This document shows positions 25,788 through 34,740 of a DNA stretch of 64,000 bases, piece after piece. Location of the stretch: the NCBI GenBank assembly GCA_900766925.1, contig CAAFXG010000530.1:1-64000 (forward strand), given 5' to 3'. The translations under genes were made by a program, and so were the position numbers. How positions within the stretch are numbered: the first letter of the stretch is position 1; the number at the start of each line of letters is the position of its first letter. The stretch comes from Lachnospiraceae bacterium (lineage in GTDB: Bacteria; Bacillota; Clostridia; Lachnospirales; Lachnospiraceae). A model generated the notes under the pieces. It ran no database searches. It had not been told where the DNA came from and saw only the letters and a program-made list of their open reading frames with translations.

Positions 25788-26990
25788 TTAATAAATCTGC
25801 TTATCAGGTATCTTATTATGTATTGCCTTAAATTCATTAAAATGCTCTATAAATAATTTGACTACCTTCGGGTCAAAGCTTTTACCTGATAATCTGATGA
25901 TCTCGTTAAATGTATCCTCAAGCGACCATCCTTTTTTGTAGTATCTGTCTGAGGTAAGTGCATCAAATACATCACATACAGCCATCAAACGACTTATGTA
26001 AGCAATTTCCTCACCCTTCATTCCAAGATAGCCTGTACCATCCCATCTTTCATGATGCTCCTTTGCAAGTATACATGCCAGATGCATAAGCTCACCCGGA
26101 CACTTTTCAAGAAGTGCCTCACCATATAAAACATGATTTTTCATTATCTGAAACTCCTCGTCAGTCAGTCGGTCCGGCTTATCCAGTATCTCTTCACTAA
26201 TCATAAGCTTACCAATATCATGCATCATGGACGCAGTACAAAGCATATCAACATAATCATCATCAAAACCCGATGCCTTACCAAGTACTCTCATGTACTC
26301 TGCAACCCTCTTAATATGCTCTCCTGTAAACTTGGATTTACTCTCACTAATCTCAGCAAACGAAAATATGAGACCCTTTTGATTTTCCTGCATGGTAACG
26401 GCAGTATCGATTGCTGTATTAATCATCATTGAGTTACGCTGTACTATGGAATATGCAACAATTGACATTGCAAATATAATTGCAATATGGGGCACTGTAT
26501 AGCCAAGAAGTACATCATATAAATCTGTATAAATATTACCGATAAATATTGAAGAAAACTTAACTGACAAAATATCAGAAATTAAAATACCACAGGAAAC
26601 TATCAGGGATGTAAAAAGTATAAAGGTCTGATTATAATACAACGATGCCATCAAAATCGGAAATAACATAACCGGAAATGCATAGCTTGAAAACATTGTA
26701 AGCATGGCAGTACATATGATACATACACATATTATTACTATGTGCTTGGTTGCCGGCGAATCGTCAATTTTGAGTATGTTTATTATCAGGGTTGGAATAA
26801 GTGCAACAAAAATAGACGATGCAAAAAATATCGTCATCAAAGTAAAATCTACATCTGTAAGTAAATTGCAATAACCAAATGTAATGAGTAATACTATGGC
26901 AATTACTCTCATACATCTTGCTGATATCTGATTAATCTTTACATAGTTTTCATTAATAAGATTATTCTTGTTAGCACTCTTCTGGTTCAT
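25788..26990 (-). CDS. Membrane HD-GYP domain protein, probable c-di-GMP phosphodiesterase
   Basis: The 400-residue protein has about six membrane helices in residues 27-185 and a cytosolic HD-GYP domain from about 210. The metal ligands HD (257-258, in MMHDIGK) and HH (312-313, in KEHHERWDGTGY) are present, so hydrolysis of cyclic-di-GMP is possible. The name-giving GYP reads GYL (320-322). The N-terminal helices may sense a signal in or at the membrane. The gene follows rsfS closely and precedes the 109-residue gene. Confidence 0.85.
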   Translation of the reverse strand: MNQKSANKNNLINENYVKINQISARCMRVIAIVLLITFGYCNLLTDVDFTLMTIFFASSIFVALIPTLIINILKIDDSPATKHIVIICVCIICTAMLTMFSSYAFPVMLFPILMASLYYNQTFILFTSLIVSCGILISDILSVKFSSIFIGNIYTDLYDVLLGYTVPHIAIIFAMSIVAYSIVQRNSMMINTAIDTAVTMQENQKGLIFSFAEISESKSKFTGEHIKRVAEYMRVLGKASGFDDDYVDMLCTASMMHDIGKLMISEEILDKPDRLTDEEFQIMKNHVLYGEALLEKCPGELMHLACILAKEHHERWDGTGYLGMKGEEIAYISRLMAVCDVFDALTSDRYYKKGWSLEDTFNEIIRLSGKSFDPKVVKLFIEHFNEFKAIHNKIPDKQIY

Positions 26991-26994
26991 ACCT

Positions 26995-27342
26995 CTATAT
27001 ATCCCCCGGTGAAATTATATTACCATCTCTCCAAATATGCTCTAAATCATAAAACGAGCGTTCTTCTTCTGTAAATATATGGATAATTATATCATAATAA
27101 TCCAATAAAATCCATCCTCCATTTGAATAACCTTCCCTATTTTTGAGTGAAATTCCGGCATTATGAAGACACTCTTCAACATTATCGCTCATGGCCTGTA
27201 CCTGATTCCGGTTAGTTCCATCTGCTATTACAAAAAAATCACCCATGGTAGAAATATTCGAAATGTCTATAACCTTTACGTTATTTGCCTTCTTATCTTC
27301 GAGTGCCTGAACGGCAAGCTTAACTAATTCGCGTGAATTCAT
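26995..27342 (-). CDS. rsfS: Ribosomal silencing factor RsfS
   Basis: RsfS (YbeB/Iojap) binds L14 on the 50S subunit and prevents subunit joining under starvation. The 115 residues include FFVIADGTNRNQVQAM and GYSNGGWILLDYYDIIIHIF as in the family. TAGGAG precedes the ATG. It lies ten bases after yqeK, in the conserved order yhbY-nadD-yqeK-rsfS. Confidence 0.96.
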   Translation of the reverse strand: MNSRELVKLAVQALEDKKANNVKVIDISNISTMGDFFVIADGTNRNQVQAMSDNVEECLHNAGISLKNREGYSNGGWILLDYYDIIIHIFTEEERSFYDLEHIWRDGNIISPGDI

Positions 27343-27352
27343 TCAAAGTCTC

Positions 27353-27916
27353 CTATTCCGATATATAGTATTCATACGTTTTTCTTGTTGCATCATCTAT
27401 TCTGGCACATGATTCCTCCAGATAATCAAGTGTATTCTTAAGTATATGGATTACACAGGCATCCAGATCCTTAAAAGCCTCCTGCCTGATTAGCTCCATA
27501 TCCTTAACCATTTTGCGATTAGGTTCAATATAATCTGCAACAAATATTATCTTTTCAAGTAAACTCATACCCGGTCTGCCCGTTGTATGATAAGTAATCG
27601 CATCCAGAATTTCTCTGTCATTTATGTCATATTTATCCTTGGCATAAAATGCCCCAAGCTTGGCGTGAAGCATATCAGGATTACTGCGTTCGTAATTACT
27701 TACGGAAAGGTTGTGTTTATAAGCCTTTTCAAGCTTGTCTCTTGTAGGAAGCCCCTTTGCACAATCATGCAACAGACCGGCAACTCTTGCCTTTTCCATA
27801 TCAGCTCCATGCACCATTGCCAAACATGCCGCTGTATATTCAACACCAAGCGAATGTTCAAATCTCTTATCACTTATTTTTCCTTTTAGTCTTGATATCA
27901 TTTTTTCTCGATTCAT
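27353..27916 (-). CDS. yqeK: YqeK family HD-domain diadenosine tetraphosphatase
   Basis: YqeK enzymes split Ap4A symmetrically into two ADP with an HD-domain metal site. RFEHSLGVEYTA, the HD pair in GLLHDCAKG, and HTTGRPGMSLLEKIIFVADYIEP are diagnostic. The start at 27916 overlaps the nadD stop as ATGA; an ATG four codons upstream is less well placed. The product has 187 residues. Confidence 0.93.
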   Translation of the reverse strand: MNREKMISRLKGKISDKRFEHSLGVEYTAACLAMVHGADMEKARVAGLLHDCAKGLPTRDKLEKAYKHNLSVSNYERSNPDMLHAKLGAFYAKDKYDINDREILDAITYHTTGRPGMSLLEKIIFVADYIEPNRKMVKDMELIRQEAFKDLDACVIHILKNTLDYLEESCARIDDATRKTYEYYISE

Positions 27917-28587
27917 GTATTTTCCCATCCATAAAGCCCATAGATTTTTATATAATCTTCAACTCCTTCAGGCATCACACCCTCAGGCATATTTTGTTGT
28001 GAAAGTTGCTCCCGTATATTCGATGAAGAAATATTAACTATATCATTTCGAAGGATTATAATCTCTCCATATCCAAGCTTTTCAATAAGTTGTTTACTAT
28101 ATTGACGCATGCTGTCAAAGGTTTCGGAACGTGTTGCAACCAACAATGTACATTTACTTAATATCTGTTCATATCTGTGCCATTGGTGAAAGCTTACCAA
28201 TGAATCGTCTCCGATAATAAAATAGATTTTTATAGTACTGTAAACAGATTTAATTTGTTCAAGTGTATCAATAGTATATGTTACACCACCTCTGGTAAGC
28301 TCTAAATCAGATACAACCATGTCTGACCTTTCGCTTAATGCAAGCCTTAACATATTTAATCTATGACTGTTAGATGCAATATCCCGCTGTTCCTTATATG
28401 CAGGCAAATTATTGGGCATGAAAACTACTTTCTCAATTTCATCTATTTGGTGCAATGCACTCTCTGCCATCATCATATGTCCGTTATGAACCGGATTAAA
28501 TGTTCCTCCCAATATTGCTATACAGTTGACACCTTCAAATTCATCCGTCAATACATTATGCTTATTATCAAAACTTATATCTGTCAT
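27913..28587 (-). CDS. nadD: Nicotinate-nucleotide adenylyltransferase
   Basis: NadD adenylates nicotinate mononucleotide in NAD synthesis. The nucleotidyltransferase motif GGTFNPVHNGHMM begins near residue 27 after a slightly longer N-terminus than usual, and SSSNIREQL is the second ATP motif. The total of 224 residues is near normal. CGGAG lies before the ATG at 28587. It is coupled to yqeK by a 4-base overlap. Confidence 0.96.
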   Translation of the reverse strand: MTDISFDNKHNVLTDEFEGVNCIAILGGTFNPVHNGHMMMAESALHQIDEIEKVVFMPNNLPAYKEQRDIASNSHRLNMLRLALSERSDMVVSDLELTRGGVTYTIDTLEQIKSVYSTIKIYFIIGDDSLVSFHQWHRYEQILSKCTLLVATRSETFDSMRQYSKQLIEKLGYGEIIILRNDIVNISSSNIREQLSQQNMPEGVMPEGVEDYIKIYGLYGWENT

Positions 28588-28603
28588 ACTTACAACTCCG
28601 ATA

Positions 28604-28894
28604 TCAATCAGGTAAGACTATTTTAGGCTTTTTCTTCGACGGTCTATATAAGACAATTTTCTTGCCTATTACCTGAACAACCTGACTCTTCGTTCTTTCT
28701 GCCACTGCATTTGCAATTTCACGAGGATCATCCATACAATTTTTTAGTACTCCGAGTTTAACTAACTCACGCTTCTCTAACGCCTCATCAACAGCCTTTG
28801 TTACCTCAGGAGTAAGGCTTGCTTTACCAATATTGATAACAGCTTCCAGATTCATTGCCAATCCCTTTAAATATGATCTCTGCTTACTTGTCAT
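28604..28894 (-). CDS. yhbY: YhbY-type CRM domain RNA-binding protein
   Basis: This 96-residue CRM-domain protein associates with pre-50S particles. MTSKQRSYLKGLAMNLEA and the GxxG-equivalent LVKLGVLKNCMDD agree with the family. AAGGAG lies six bases before the ATG. It stands between obg and nadD, the usual order in Firmicutes. Confidence 0.93.
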   Translation of the reverse strand: MTSKQRSYLKGLAMNLEAVINIGKASLTPEVTKAVDEALEKRELVKLGVLKNCMDDPREIANAVAERTKSQVVQVIGKKIVLYRPSKKKPKIVLPD

Positions 28895-28914
28895 TTTAAA
28901 CTCCTTTTATCATC

Positions 28915-30207
28915 CTATTTATAGTAATCAAACTCTAAGCCATAAAGCTTTACAGTGTCGCCCTCCTGTATACCGAGCTCCTCTAATTGGTCAAGAATAC
29001 CATTGTCCTTGAGGAACCGCTGAAAGAAAGCAAAGCCCTTCTCGGATTCAAGATTTGTATATCCCAGCATTCTCTCAATCCTCGGTCCTTCAACAATATA
29101 CAGATGCTCATCCTTATCAGATTTAATGACCTCAAACGGCAGCTCAGGATTATCCCTGAAGTCAACATCCATTTCTGATTCAAATTCAATTATTTCATCA
29201 GGAGCTTCTTTTACAAGCTTATTGACATACCAGAGCAATTCATTTAAACCCTTACCTGACACAGCAGATATAGGAAATACCTTTATGCCCTTTGGCTCAT
29301 ATTCATCCTTGAGTAAAGTGACTACAGTCTCATAATCATCCCCATACAACACATCACATTTATTGGCGGCAATTACCTGAGGTCGTGTGGCTAAATCCTT
29401 ATTATAAGCCACAAGCTCTTTATTAATCGCTTCTATATCTACAATCGGATCACGTCCCTCTGTAGACGCAGCATCAACCATATGAATTAACACCTTTGTC
29501 CTCTCTATATGACGCAGAAATTCAATTCCAAGTCCGACGCCCTCTGATGCACCCTCAATTATTCCCGGAATATCAGCAATCACAAATCCGTTCTTATCAC
29601 CCAAATCAACAACACCAAGATTTGGATTTAGTGTTGTAAAATGATAATTGGCAATCTTTGGTCTTGCATTAGTTACTCTTGAAAGAAAGGTTGATTTACC
29701 TACATTTGGGAAGCCTACCAATCCGACATCTGCAATCATTTTAAGCTCAAGAGTCACCCATAATTCCTTTGCAGGCTGTCCTGGCTGTGCATATTTTGGA
29801 GCCTGCATAACAGAGGTTACATACTGTCTGTTACCTTTGCCCCCACGACCGCCTTTAAGTAATGTGACAGGTTCTGTTTTGTTAGACATATCAAGAATAA
29901 CCTTACCTGTTTCAAAATCCTTTACAACCGTTCCTGCAGGCACCTTAAGAATAATATCCTTGCCATTGGCGCCATGACAATTACGTTTGCCGCCCTCCTG
30001 TCCATCCTCTGCCTTATATTTACGAACATGTCTGTAATCTGTTAATGTATTGAGTCCCGGATCCACAACAAAAATGACATCTCCGCCATCTCCGCCATCT
30101 CCACCGTCAGGACCACCATCAGGCACGTAAAGCTCACGCCGGAATGATACGTGTCCATCACCGCCTTTACCTGATCTTATATATATTTTTGCTCTGTCAG
30201 CGAACAT
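28915..30207 (-). CDS. obg: GTPase Obg
   Basis: Obg is an essential GTPase for 50S assembly and stress response. The 430 residues show the Gly-rich OBG domain (GGDGGDGGDVIFVVDP), G motifs GFPNVGKST, DIPGIIEGA and NKCD, and the C-terminal OCT domain ending LYGLEFDYYK. GGGAGG precedes the ATG. It is read from its own promoter after the rpmA terminator and leads the run obg-yhbY-nadD-yqeK-rsfS. Confidence 0.97.
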   Translation of the reverse strand: MFADRAKIYIRSGKGGDGHVSFRRELYVPDGGPDGGDGGDGGDVIFVVDPGLNTLTDYRHVRKYKAEDGQEGGKRNCHGANGKDIILKVPAGTVVKDFETGKVILDMSNKTEPVTLLKGGRGGKGNRQYVTSVMQAPKYAQPGQPAKELWVTLELKMIADVGLVGFPNVGKSTFLSRVTNARPKIANYHFTTLNPNLGVVDLGDKNGFVIADIPGIIEGASEGVGLGIEFLRHIERTKVLIHMVDAASTEGRDPIVDIEAINKELVAYNKDLATRPQVIAANKCDVLYGDDYETVVTLLKDEYEPKGIKVFPISAVSGKGLNELLWYVNKLVKEAPDEIIEFESEMDVDFRDNPELPFEVIKSDKDEHLYIVEGPRIERMLGYTNLESEKGFAFFQRFLKDNGILDQLEELGIQEGDTVKLYGLEFDYYK

Positions 30208-30281
30208 AGTTTTCCTCCCAAAATAGAAATTGGCACTATTTATTATTTACAGAAAAATTGTTTATATTTCTCATGGCATTT

Positions 30282-30311
30282 AGTATATTATAATAGCACA
30301 AAATATGTCAA
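30282..30311 (-). promoter_or_regulatory. SigA promoter of the obg run
   Basis: TTGACA (30306-30311) and TATACT (30282-30287) on the minus strand, 18 bases apart, giving a leader of about 70 bases before obg. Confidence 0.7.
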
Positions 30312-30349
30312 TTGTCTCTAAGCAAATCACAAAACATAAATGTAGTGTT

Positions 30350-30380
30350 AAAAAAAGGACTGCTACAAATGTAACAGTCC
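30350..30380 (-). terminator. Intrinsic terminator after rpmA
   Basis: GGACTG-based arms (30357-30366 and 30371-30380) around a 4-base loop, followed on the minus strand by seven T residues; 15 bases past the rpmA stop. Confidence 0.88.
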
Positions 30381-30394
30381 TAAATCAACAAAAA

Positions 30395-30685
30395 TTACTC
30401 AGCTGATGATACAGGATAGATAGAAACCTGCTTTTTGTCTCTGCCCTTTCTCTCGAATCTGACAACACCATCTACAAGAGCAAATAATGTGTCATCTCCG
30501 CCGATACCAACGTTTACACCAGGATGAATCTTAGTTCCACGCTGTCTGTATAAAATATTACCAGCCTTAACAAACTGTCCGTCTGCACGCTTTGCTCCAA
30601 GTCTCTTAGACTCTGAGTCACGTCCGTTCTTAGTAGAACCAACACCCTTCTTATGAGCAAAGAACTGTAAATCTAATCTTAACAT
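30395..30685 (-). CDS. rpmA: 50S ribosomal protein L27 with cleavable N-terminus
   Basis: L27 reaches into the peptidyl-transferase centre with its N-terminus. The 96-residue precursor starts MLRLDLQFFAHKKGVGS; in Firmicutes the part up to the two Phe residues is removed by the Prp protease to expose AHKKG. Prp is encoded immediately upstream, so enzyme and substrate are made together. AAGGAGG lies before the ATG. Last gene of rplU-prp-rpmA. Confidence 0.98.
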   Translation of the reverse strand: MLRLDLQFFAHKKGVGSTKNGRDSESKRLGAKRADGQFVKAGNILYRQRGTKIHPGVNVGIGGDDTLFALVDGVVRFERKGRDKKQVSIYPVSSAE

Positions 30686-30690
30686 AGTAG

Positions 30691-31017
30691 TTACACCTCC
30701 TTGTAGTGTACTTGTAAAAACTTTGTTCCGTACTCCTTAGAAACACCCTTTATACCGAGCTCCAATGTACGAAGTAAAATATGTCCCTTCTCATCCGGTA
30801 CGGATAAGAATCTGAAATCAAGAAATCCCGACTCACCCTGCTCTAGTTCATATCTATTATCGGTAAAGCAATCAATCGCATTGATTGTATTGACAGATAG
30901 AATTGATACTGCCGAGCATATTATATCCTTGCCGTATTCAGCATAATCTGCATGTCCCTTAATGGAAAAACCGAGCAAAACATCGTCAGAATTCTTATAA
31001 AACGTTGCCTTTATCAT
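30691..31017 (-). CDS. prp: Ribosomal-processing cysteine protease Prp
   Basis: Prp removes the N-terminal extension of L27. The catalytic dyad is His22 in IKGHADYAEYG and Cys34 in DIICSAVS. The 108 residues fit the family. No ribosome site is visible before the ATG, which lies eight bases after the rplU stop, so translation probably depends on ribosomes arriving from rplU; this would keep Prp low relative to L21. Five bases separate it from rpmA. Confidence 0.95.
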   Translation of the reverse strand: MIKATFYKNSDDVLLGFSIKGHADYAEYGKDIICSAVSILSVNTINAIDCFTDNRYELEQGESGFLDFRFLSVPDEKGHILLRTLELGIKGVSKEYGTKFLQVHYKEV

Positions 31018-31025
31018 ATTACAAA

Positions 31026-31331
31026 TTAAGCGTTGATAGCTTCAATCTTAACCTGAGTATAAGGCTGTCTGTGACCCTGCTTCTTATGATAGCCGGTCTT
31101 TCTCTTGTACTTGTAAACAATAACCTTCTTGCCCTTGCCTTCGCCAAGAACAGTTGCCTTAACTGAAGAGTTCTTTACAGAATCTCCAACGAGCATATCA
31201 GAATCTGTGCTGATTGCAACAACATCCAATGCTACTTCCTGGCCTTCCTCAACATTAAGCTTCTCAACCTTAATGATATCTCCTTCAGCTACCTTGTACT
31301 GCTTACCGCCTGTTGCTATAATAGCGTACAT
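31026..31331 (-). CDS. rplU: 50S ribosomal protein L21
   Basis: L21 binds 23S rRNA early in 50S assembly. The 101 residues start MYAIIATGGKQYKVAEGD and end in KKQGHRQPYTQVKIEAINA as usual. The frame is open 22 codons upstream, but that part is the structured leader; AGGAGG lies seven bases before the chosen start at 31331. First gene of rplU-prp-rpmA. Confidence 0.98.
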   Translation of the reverse strand: MYAIIATGGKQYKVAEGDIIKVEKLNVEEGQEVALDVVAISTDSDMLVGDSVKNSSVKATVLGEGKGKKVIVYKYKRKTGYHKKQGHRQPYTQVKIEAINA

Positions 31332-31409
31332 ATGGTTACCTCCTATTATCATTACTCGCCAGTTTCGGTGCTGCAAAAATGCAGACTTATACCACACTGT
31401 GCGGCATAC
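31332..31409 (-). promoter_or_regulatory. Structured 5' leader of rplU, candidate L21 leader RNA
   Basis: The leader between promoter and rplU contains CCGCACAGTGTGG and CTGCATTTTTGCAG hairpins followed by GCACCGAAACTGGCG. Firmicutes rplU genes are known to carry an autoregulatory L21 leader; I cannot check this one against the covariance model, so the identification is inferred from position and structure. Confidence 0.5.
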
Positions 31410-31415
31410 CCGAAT

Positions 31416-31444
31416 AATATAGCATTGTGTTATAATAATGTCAA
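31416..31444 (-). promoter_or_regulatory. Strong SigA promoter of rplU-prp-rpmA
   Basis: TTGACA (31439-31444) and TATATT (31416-31421) on the minus strand with a 17-base spacer. Confidence 0.82.
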
Positions 31445-31529
31445 GCTATTTTTTCAAAAAGTCTGGCAAAATTTTTGTTTTTATTTAGTCGTTCCATACA
31501 TTCATATATCATAACAGGTTTATCATTTG

Positions 31530-31955
31530 TTAAACAAATTCAATATCAGAAATATCGTCTATATTTATTACAGAACCATCTTCAAAAATCACTTGACGTT
31601 CGTGATAGTTTAGCTTTTTTAGTGTTCCGATTTTGATATCATAAGAGCCACCATCCTTCACAGAATCCGGTACAAAATAAGTATACTTAGCTTCCATGTT
31701 TCCATTTTCAAGAATATATCGTAATTTGTTATCTAATATCTGACGCTCATCCTCATCAAGCACAATCTTGCCGGAGGTAAGACGTCCGGATTCCTCAATT
31801 ACTGCATCATATCCGGTGAGTGCCGCAAATGGAGCAAACTGCGCAGCTCTGTTACTCTCACTCATACGTGGATGCTTTTGTGATACATGATGTGGCATAT
31901 CCAGAATATCATCATATCTGTGTTTATCGCTTCTGTTATTGTTAAAATTACTCAT
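31530..31955 (-). CDS. YolD-like protein paired with Y-family polymerase
   Basis: The 141-residue protein resembles the YolD-like family found next to UvrX/YqjW-type Y-family polymerases, where it is proposed to play a UmuD-like accessory role. HPRMSESNRAAQFAPFAAL is typical, and the C-terminus has strand-rich FEDGSVINIDDISDI. Its ATG overlaps the polymerase stop (TAATG), so the pair is translationally coupled. No catalytic residue is recognised. Confidence 0.8.
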   Translation of the reverse strand: MSNFNNNRSDKHRYDDILDMPHHVSQKHPRMSESNRAAQFAPFAALTGYDAVIEESGRLTSGKIVLDEDERQILDNKLRYILENGNMEAKYTYFVPDSVKDGGSYDIKIGTLKKLNYHERQVIFEDGSVINIDDISDIEFV

Positions 31956-33523
31956 TATGCTTTATGTCCACCAATCTGATTGTTTCTTTCTATTGTAGTT
32001 GCACCCTCCTGAAAGCTTGTTCCCTTAAGGATTGCATTTTTACCATACTTCTTTTTGATTGAAATAACAGCCTCCTGTAAGCATCTTTCCTTCTTTTGTT
32101 CCTCTTTTTCCTGACGTTTAATTCTTTCCTCTGCTTCATAGTCTACAAACAGGGACATTTGCTCATAGGATGTTTTTTCAACTGCCTTATTCTCATTTAT
32201 AACATGATTAGCCGTTACATTAATTCTCCTTACCAAAAGCCTGTAATTTACAATTTCCTGATAGAGGTTCATCATGGAATCAACTATTATTTTGGAGGAG
32301 GATGTATAACCATTTAAATTAAATGTTCCGTGGGCATGCTTTGGAACACGCCTTCCGTAATTATCCGTTGTAACCGGTCCCTTGTAAGCCCTTGCCCTGT
32401 CAGGGTCCGTCAGATTTTCTATATCATATCCAACCGTAAGTACAATCTGGTCTGTAACAAGACATTTATCAACCAGATCAAGAACAAGAAGCTCTGTCAT
32501 CTCCCTTACAATCACCTGCGCTTTATCGTATTCATACGGACAACGCAAAACCTGTCCTGAACTGATACTGTTGGTTGAAGGCTTATATTCCTTAATCTGA
32601 GATATCAAACATGGTTCAAAGCCCCATGCATGGTCAATCAGGAGCTCAGCATTAACGCCAAATAACTTATATAACAAATCTTCATTATAAAAATTATTTT
32701 CAGCTCCTATAGAGCATCTCGCAACATCTCCCATTGTGTACATTCCATGCTCCTGCAGTTTCTTTGCATATCCTCTTCCAACCCTCCAAAAATCGGTTAT
32801 AGGTTCATGTGTCCACAACAACTCTCTGTATTTACGCTCATCTAATGATGCAATTCTTACTCCGGCTTTGTCTGCCGGCATATGCTTAGCCACTATATCC
32901 ATAGCCACCTTGCACAGATATAAATTAGTTCCTATTCCTGCGGTAGCTGTTATTCCGGTAGTTTCAAGCACATCCTTAATCATTTTAATTGCAAGCTCAT
33001 GAGCCGTCATCCGGTATGTGTTAAGATAGTCAGTTGCATCAATAAATACCTCATCCACAGAATATACATGTATATCCTCAGGTGCAATATATTTCAAATA
33101 AATGTTATATATCTCATTACTGACATCCATATATTTTGCCATCTGTGGCGGTGCAACTATATAGGAAACCTCCAGGGTGGAATCCTCATGCAGCTCCGTT
33201 GAATTATAAGATTTCCCGGTAAATTTTCTATCAATTATTCCTGCACGTCTCTGTTCATTAACATTTCTGATTTTTTGAACTACCTCAAATAATCTGGCTC
33301 TTCCGGGTATACCATATTCCTTAAGCGAAGGGGAAACCGCCAGACATATTGTCTTTTCGGTACGACTCTCGTCTGCCACAACAAGGTTTGTAGTTAAGGG
33401 ATTCATTCCCCTTACAACACATTCCACAGATGCATAAAACGATTTTAAGTCAATTGCAATATATTGTCGTTGTCGCAAGCTATCATTTTGCCCTGGTTGA
33501 GCTGATTTTTCATATTCACTCAT
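31955..33523 (-). CDS. Y-family DNA polymerase (UvrX/YqjW-like)
   Basis: This translesion DNA polymerase has 522 residues. The catalytic acidic residues are Asp25 in YIAIDLKSFYASVE and Asp157-Glu158 in YSVDEVFID. A beta-clamp binding motif QMSLF lies at 455-459, followed by a charged coiled-coil-like tail. It resembles SOS-linked polymerases of plasmids and phages (UvrX) more than housekeeping DinB, fitting acquisition by transfer. AGGATG precedes the ATG. It is inserted between rng and the rplU cluster; no LexA box was found directly upstream. Confidence 0.9.
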   Translation of the reverse strand: MSEYEKSAQPGQNDSLRQRQYIAIDLKSFYASVECVVRGMNPLTTNLVVADESRTEKTICLAVSPSLKEYGIPGRARLFEVVQKIRNVNEQRRAGIIDRKFTGKSYNSTELHEDSTLEVSYIVAPPQMAKYMDVSNEIYNIYLKYIAPEDIHVYSVDEVFIDATDYLNTYRMTAHELAIKMIKDVLETTGITATAGIGTNLYLCKVAMDIVAKHMPADKAGVRIASLDERKYRELLWTHEPITDFWRVGRGYAKKLQEHGMYTMGDVARCSIGAENNFYNEDLLYKLFGVNAELLIDHAWGFEPCLISQIKEYKPSTNSISSGQVLRCPYEYDKAQVIVREMTELLVLDLVDKCLVTDQIVLTVGYDIENLTDPDRARAYKGPVTTDNYGRRVPKHAHGTFNLNGYTSSSKIIVDSMMNLYQEIVNYRLLVRRINVTANHVINENKAVEKTSYEQMSLFVDYEAEERIKRQEKEEQKKERCLQEAVISIKKKYGKNAILKGTSFQEGATTIERNNQIGGHKA

Positions 33524-33538
33524 AAATACATCCTACAA

Positions 33539-34693
33539 TTAATTAAATATTTCATGAATAGCCTTATGAACCTTTTTTCTGGTCATCTCAACAAGGCCAA
33601 GCCTGGTAATATCCACTACACTCGTCAATATTTCATCATCATTCACAGCCTTTTTGAGTTCAGATAAAAGCATTGTATTATATTCATTTGATTTCATGCT
33701 GATAAAGTCAACAATTATCATTCCACTCAAATTGCGTAATTTAAGCTGTCTTGCCAGCTCATAAGCAGCTTCAACATTCAGCTTATATATTATTTCCTCA
33801 GAATTACTTCCTTTAATAGCCTTGCCTGAATTAACATCGACAACAACCATCGCTTCAGTAGGTTCTATTACAAGATATCCACCGGATTTCAAATAAGCAC
33901 GCTTAGAAAGTGATTTATCAATAACCGTATTTAAATTATATAATGCTACCAAAGAAACCATCTCATCATTATATAATACAGGTTCGCATACATTGTTATC
34001 CTTACATTCTTCAATAACAGCTTCTATATCTGTAATAATCTGATAACCATCCTTTCTGCTGTATTTATCTATGTCATCTATATATTCAGCCTTTTTCTTA
34101 TACATACACGAATACAAGGTTGAATACTTTGCTTTTTTCAACACCTCACATAGTTTACATAATAAATTTATTGTTTCATTTTCTAAAGTGTAATCATCAA
34201 CCTCCGATGCATTTGTTCTAATAATTGCGCCTAAACTAATATCTAATTTATTATATTTTATATATTCATCTATAATTGCCTTTACTTTATTTTTAAGTTT
34301 TTCTCGAACTGAAGCTTCTTTGATCTTAGACGAGACTCCTACAATTCCATCGGTCTGTACTACTACATGAGAGCCGGTCATTGTAATATTAGTAGTTACG
34401 GATGCCTGCTTAGTTTTAATTTTATCCTTAGTTACCTGAACTGTAATTAAATCTCCAATTTTTAGATTTGTATCCCCGTGATAATCCTCCAAAGGCAAAT
34501 AACAGCTTTCACCTTTAGAAATGTCAACAAATGCAGCATTAATATTTTTGACTATATTTGACACTCTTCCAACATAGATATTGCCAATAAGAGAATCATC
34601 CTCGTAACATTTAATCATTTCAACCTTATTATTTTTGAATAAAAATCCGACTTTTATTCCTCTTATCTCAGTTAATATAAACTTGTTATCCAT
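33539..34693 (-). CDS. rng: Ribonuclease G/E
   Basis: Single-strand endoribonuclease for rRNA and mRNA processing. In 384 residues it has the S1-like RNA-binding region near 35-110 (GNIYVGRVSNIVKNINAAFV) and the catalytic Asp residues in VVDVNSGK and IIVDFISM. It lacks the long C-terminal scaffold of E. coli RNase E. The start at 34693 is favoured by GGTGG upstream. RNase G/E genes beside rplU-rpmA and the radical SAM pair are a common clostridial arrangement, here broken by two insertions. Confidence 0.93.
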   Translation of the reverse strand: MDNKFILTEIRGIKVGFLFKNNKVEMIKCYEDDSLIGNIYVGRVSNIVKNINAAFVDISKGESCYLPLEDYHGDTNLKIGDLITVQVTKDKIKTKQASVTTNITMTGSHVVVQTDGIVGVSSKIKEASVREKLKNKVKAIIDEYIKYNKLDISLGAIIRTNASEVDDYTLENETINLLCKLCEVLKKAKYSTLYSCMYKKKAEYIDDIDKYSRKDGYQIITDIEAVIEECKDNNVCEPVLYNDEMVSLVALYNLNTVIDKSLSKRAYLKSGGYLVIEPTEAMVVVDVNSGKAIKGSNSEEIIYKLNVEAAYELARQLKLRNLSGMIIVDFISMKSNEYNTMLLSELKKAVNDDEILTSVVDITRLGLVEMTRKKVHKAIHEIFN

Positions 34694-34740
34694 AAAACAT
34701 TCCACCCAATCAGTTTAATATCTATTTACAAATATGCCAC

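Noticed and set aside
31332..31397. 22-codon N-terminal extension of L21
   Set aside because: The stretch is the structured leader with hairpins; AGGAGG and family alignment place the start at 31331.
33524..33560. LexA box before the Y-family polymerase gene
   Set aside because: The 15-base gap to rng and the nearby rng end contain no GAAC-N4-GTTC match, so SOS control of the pair is not supported locally.
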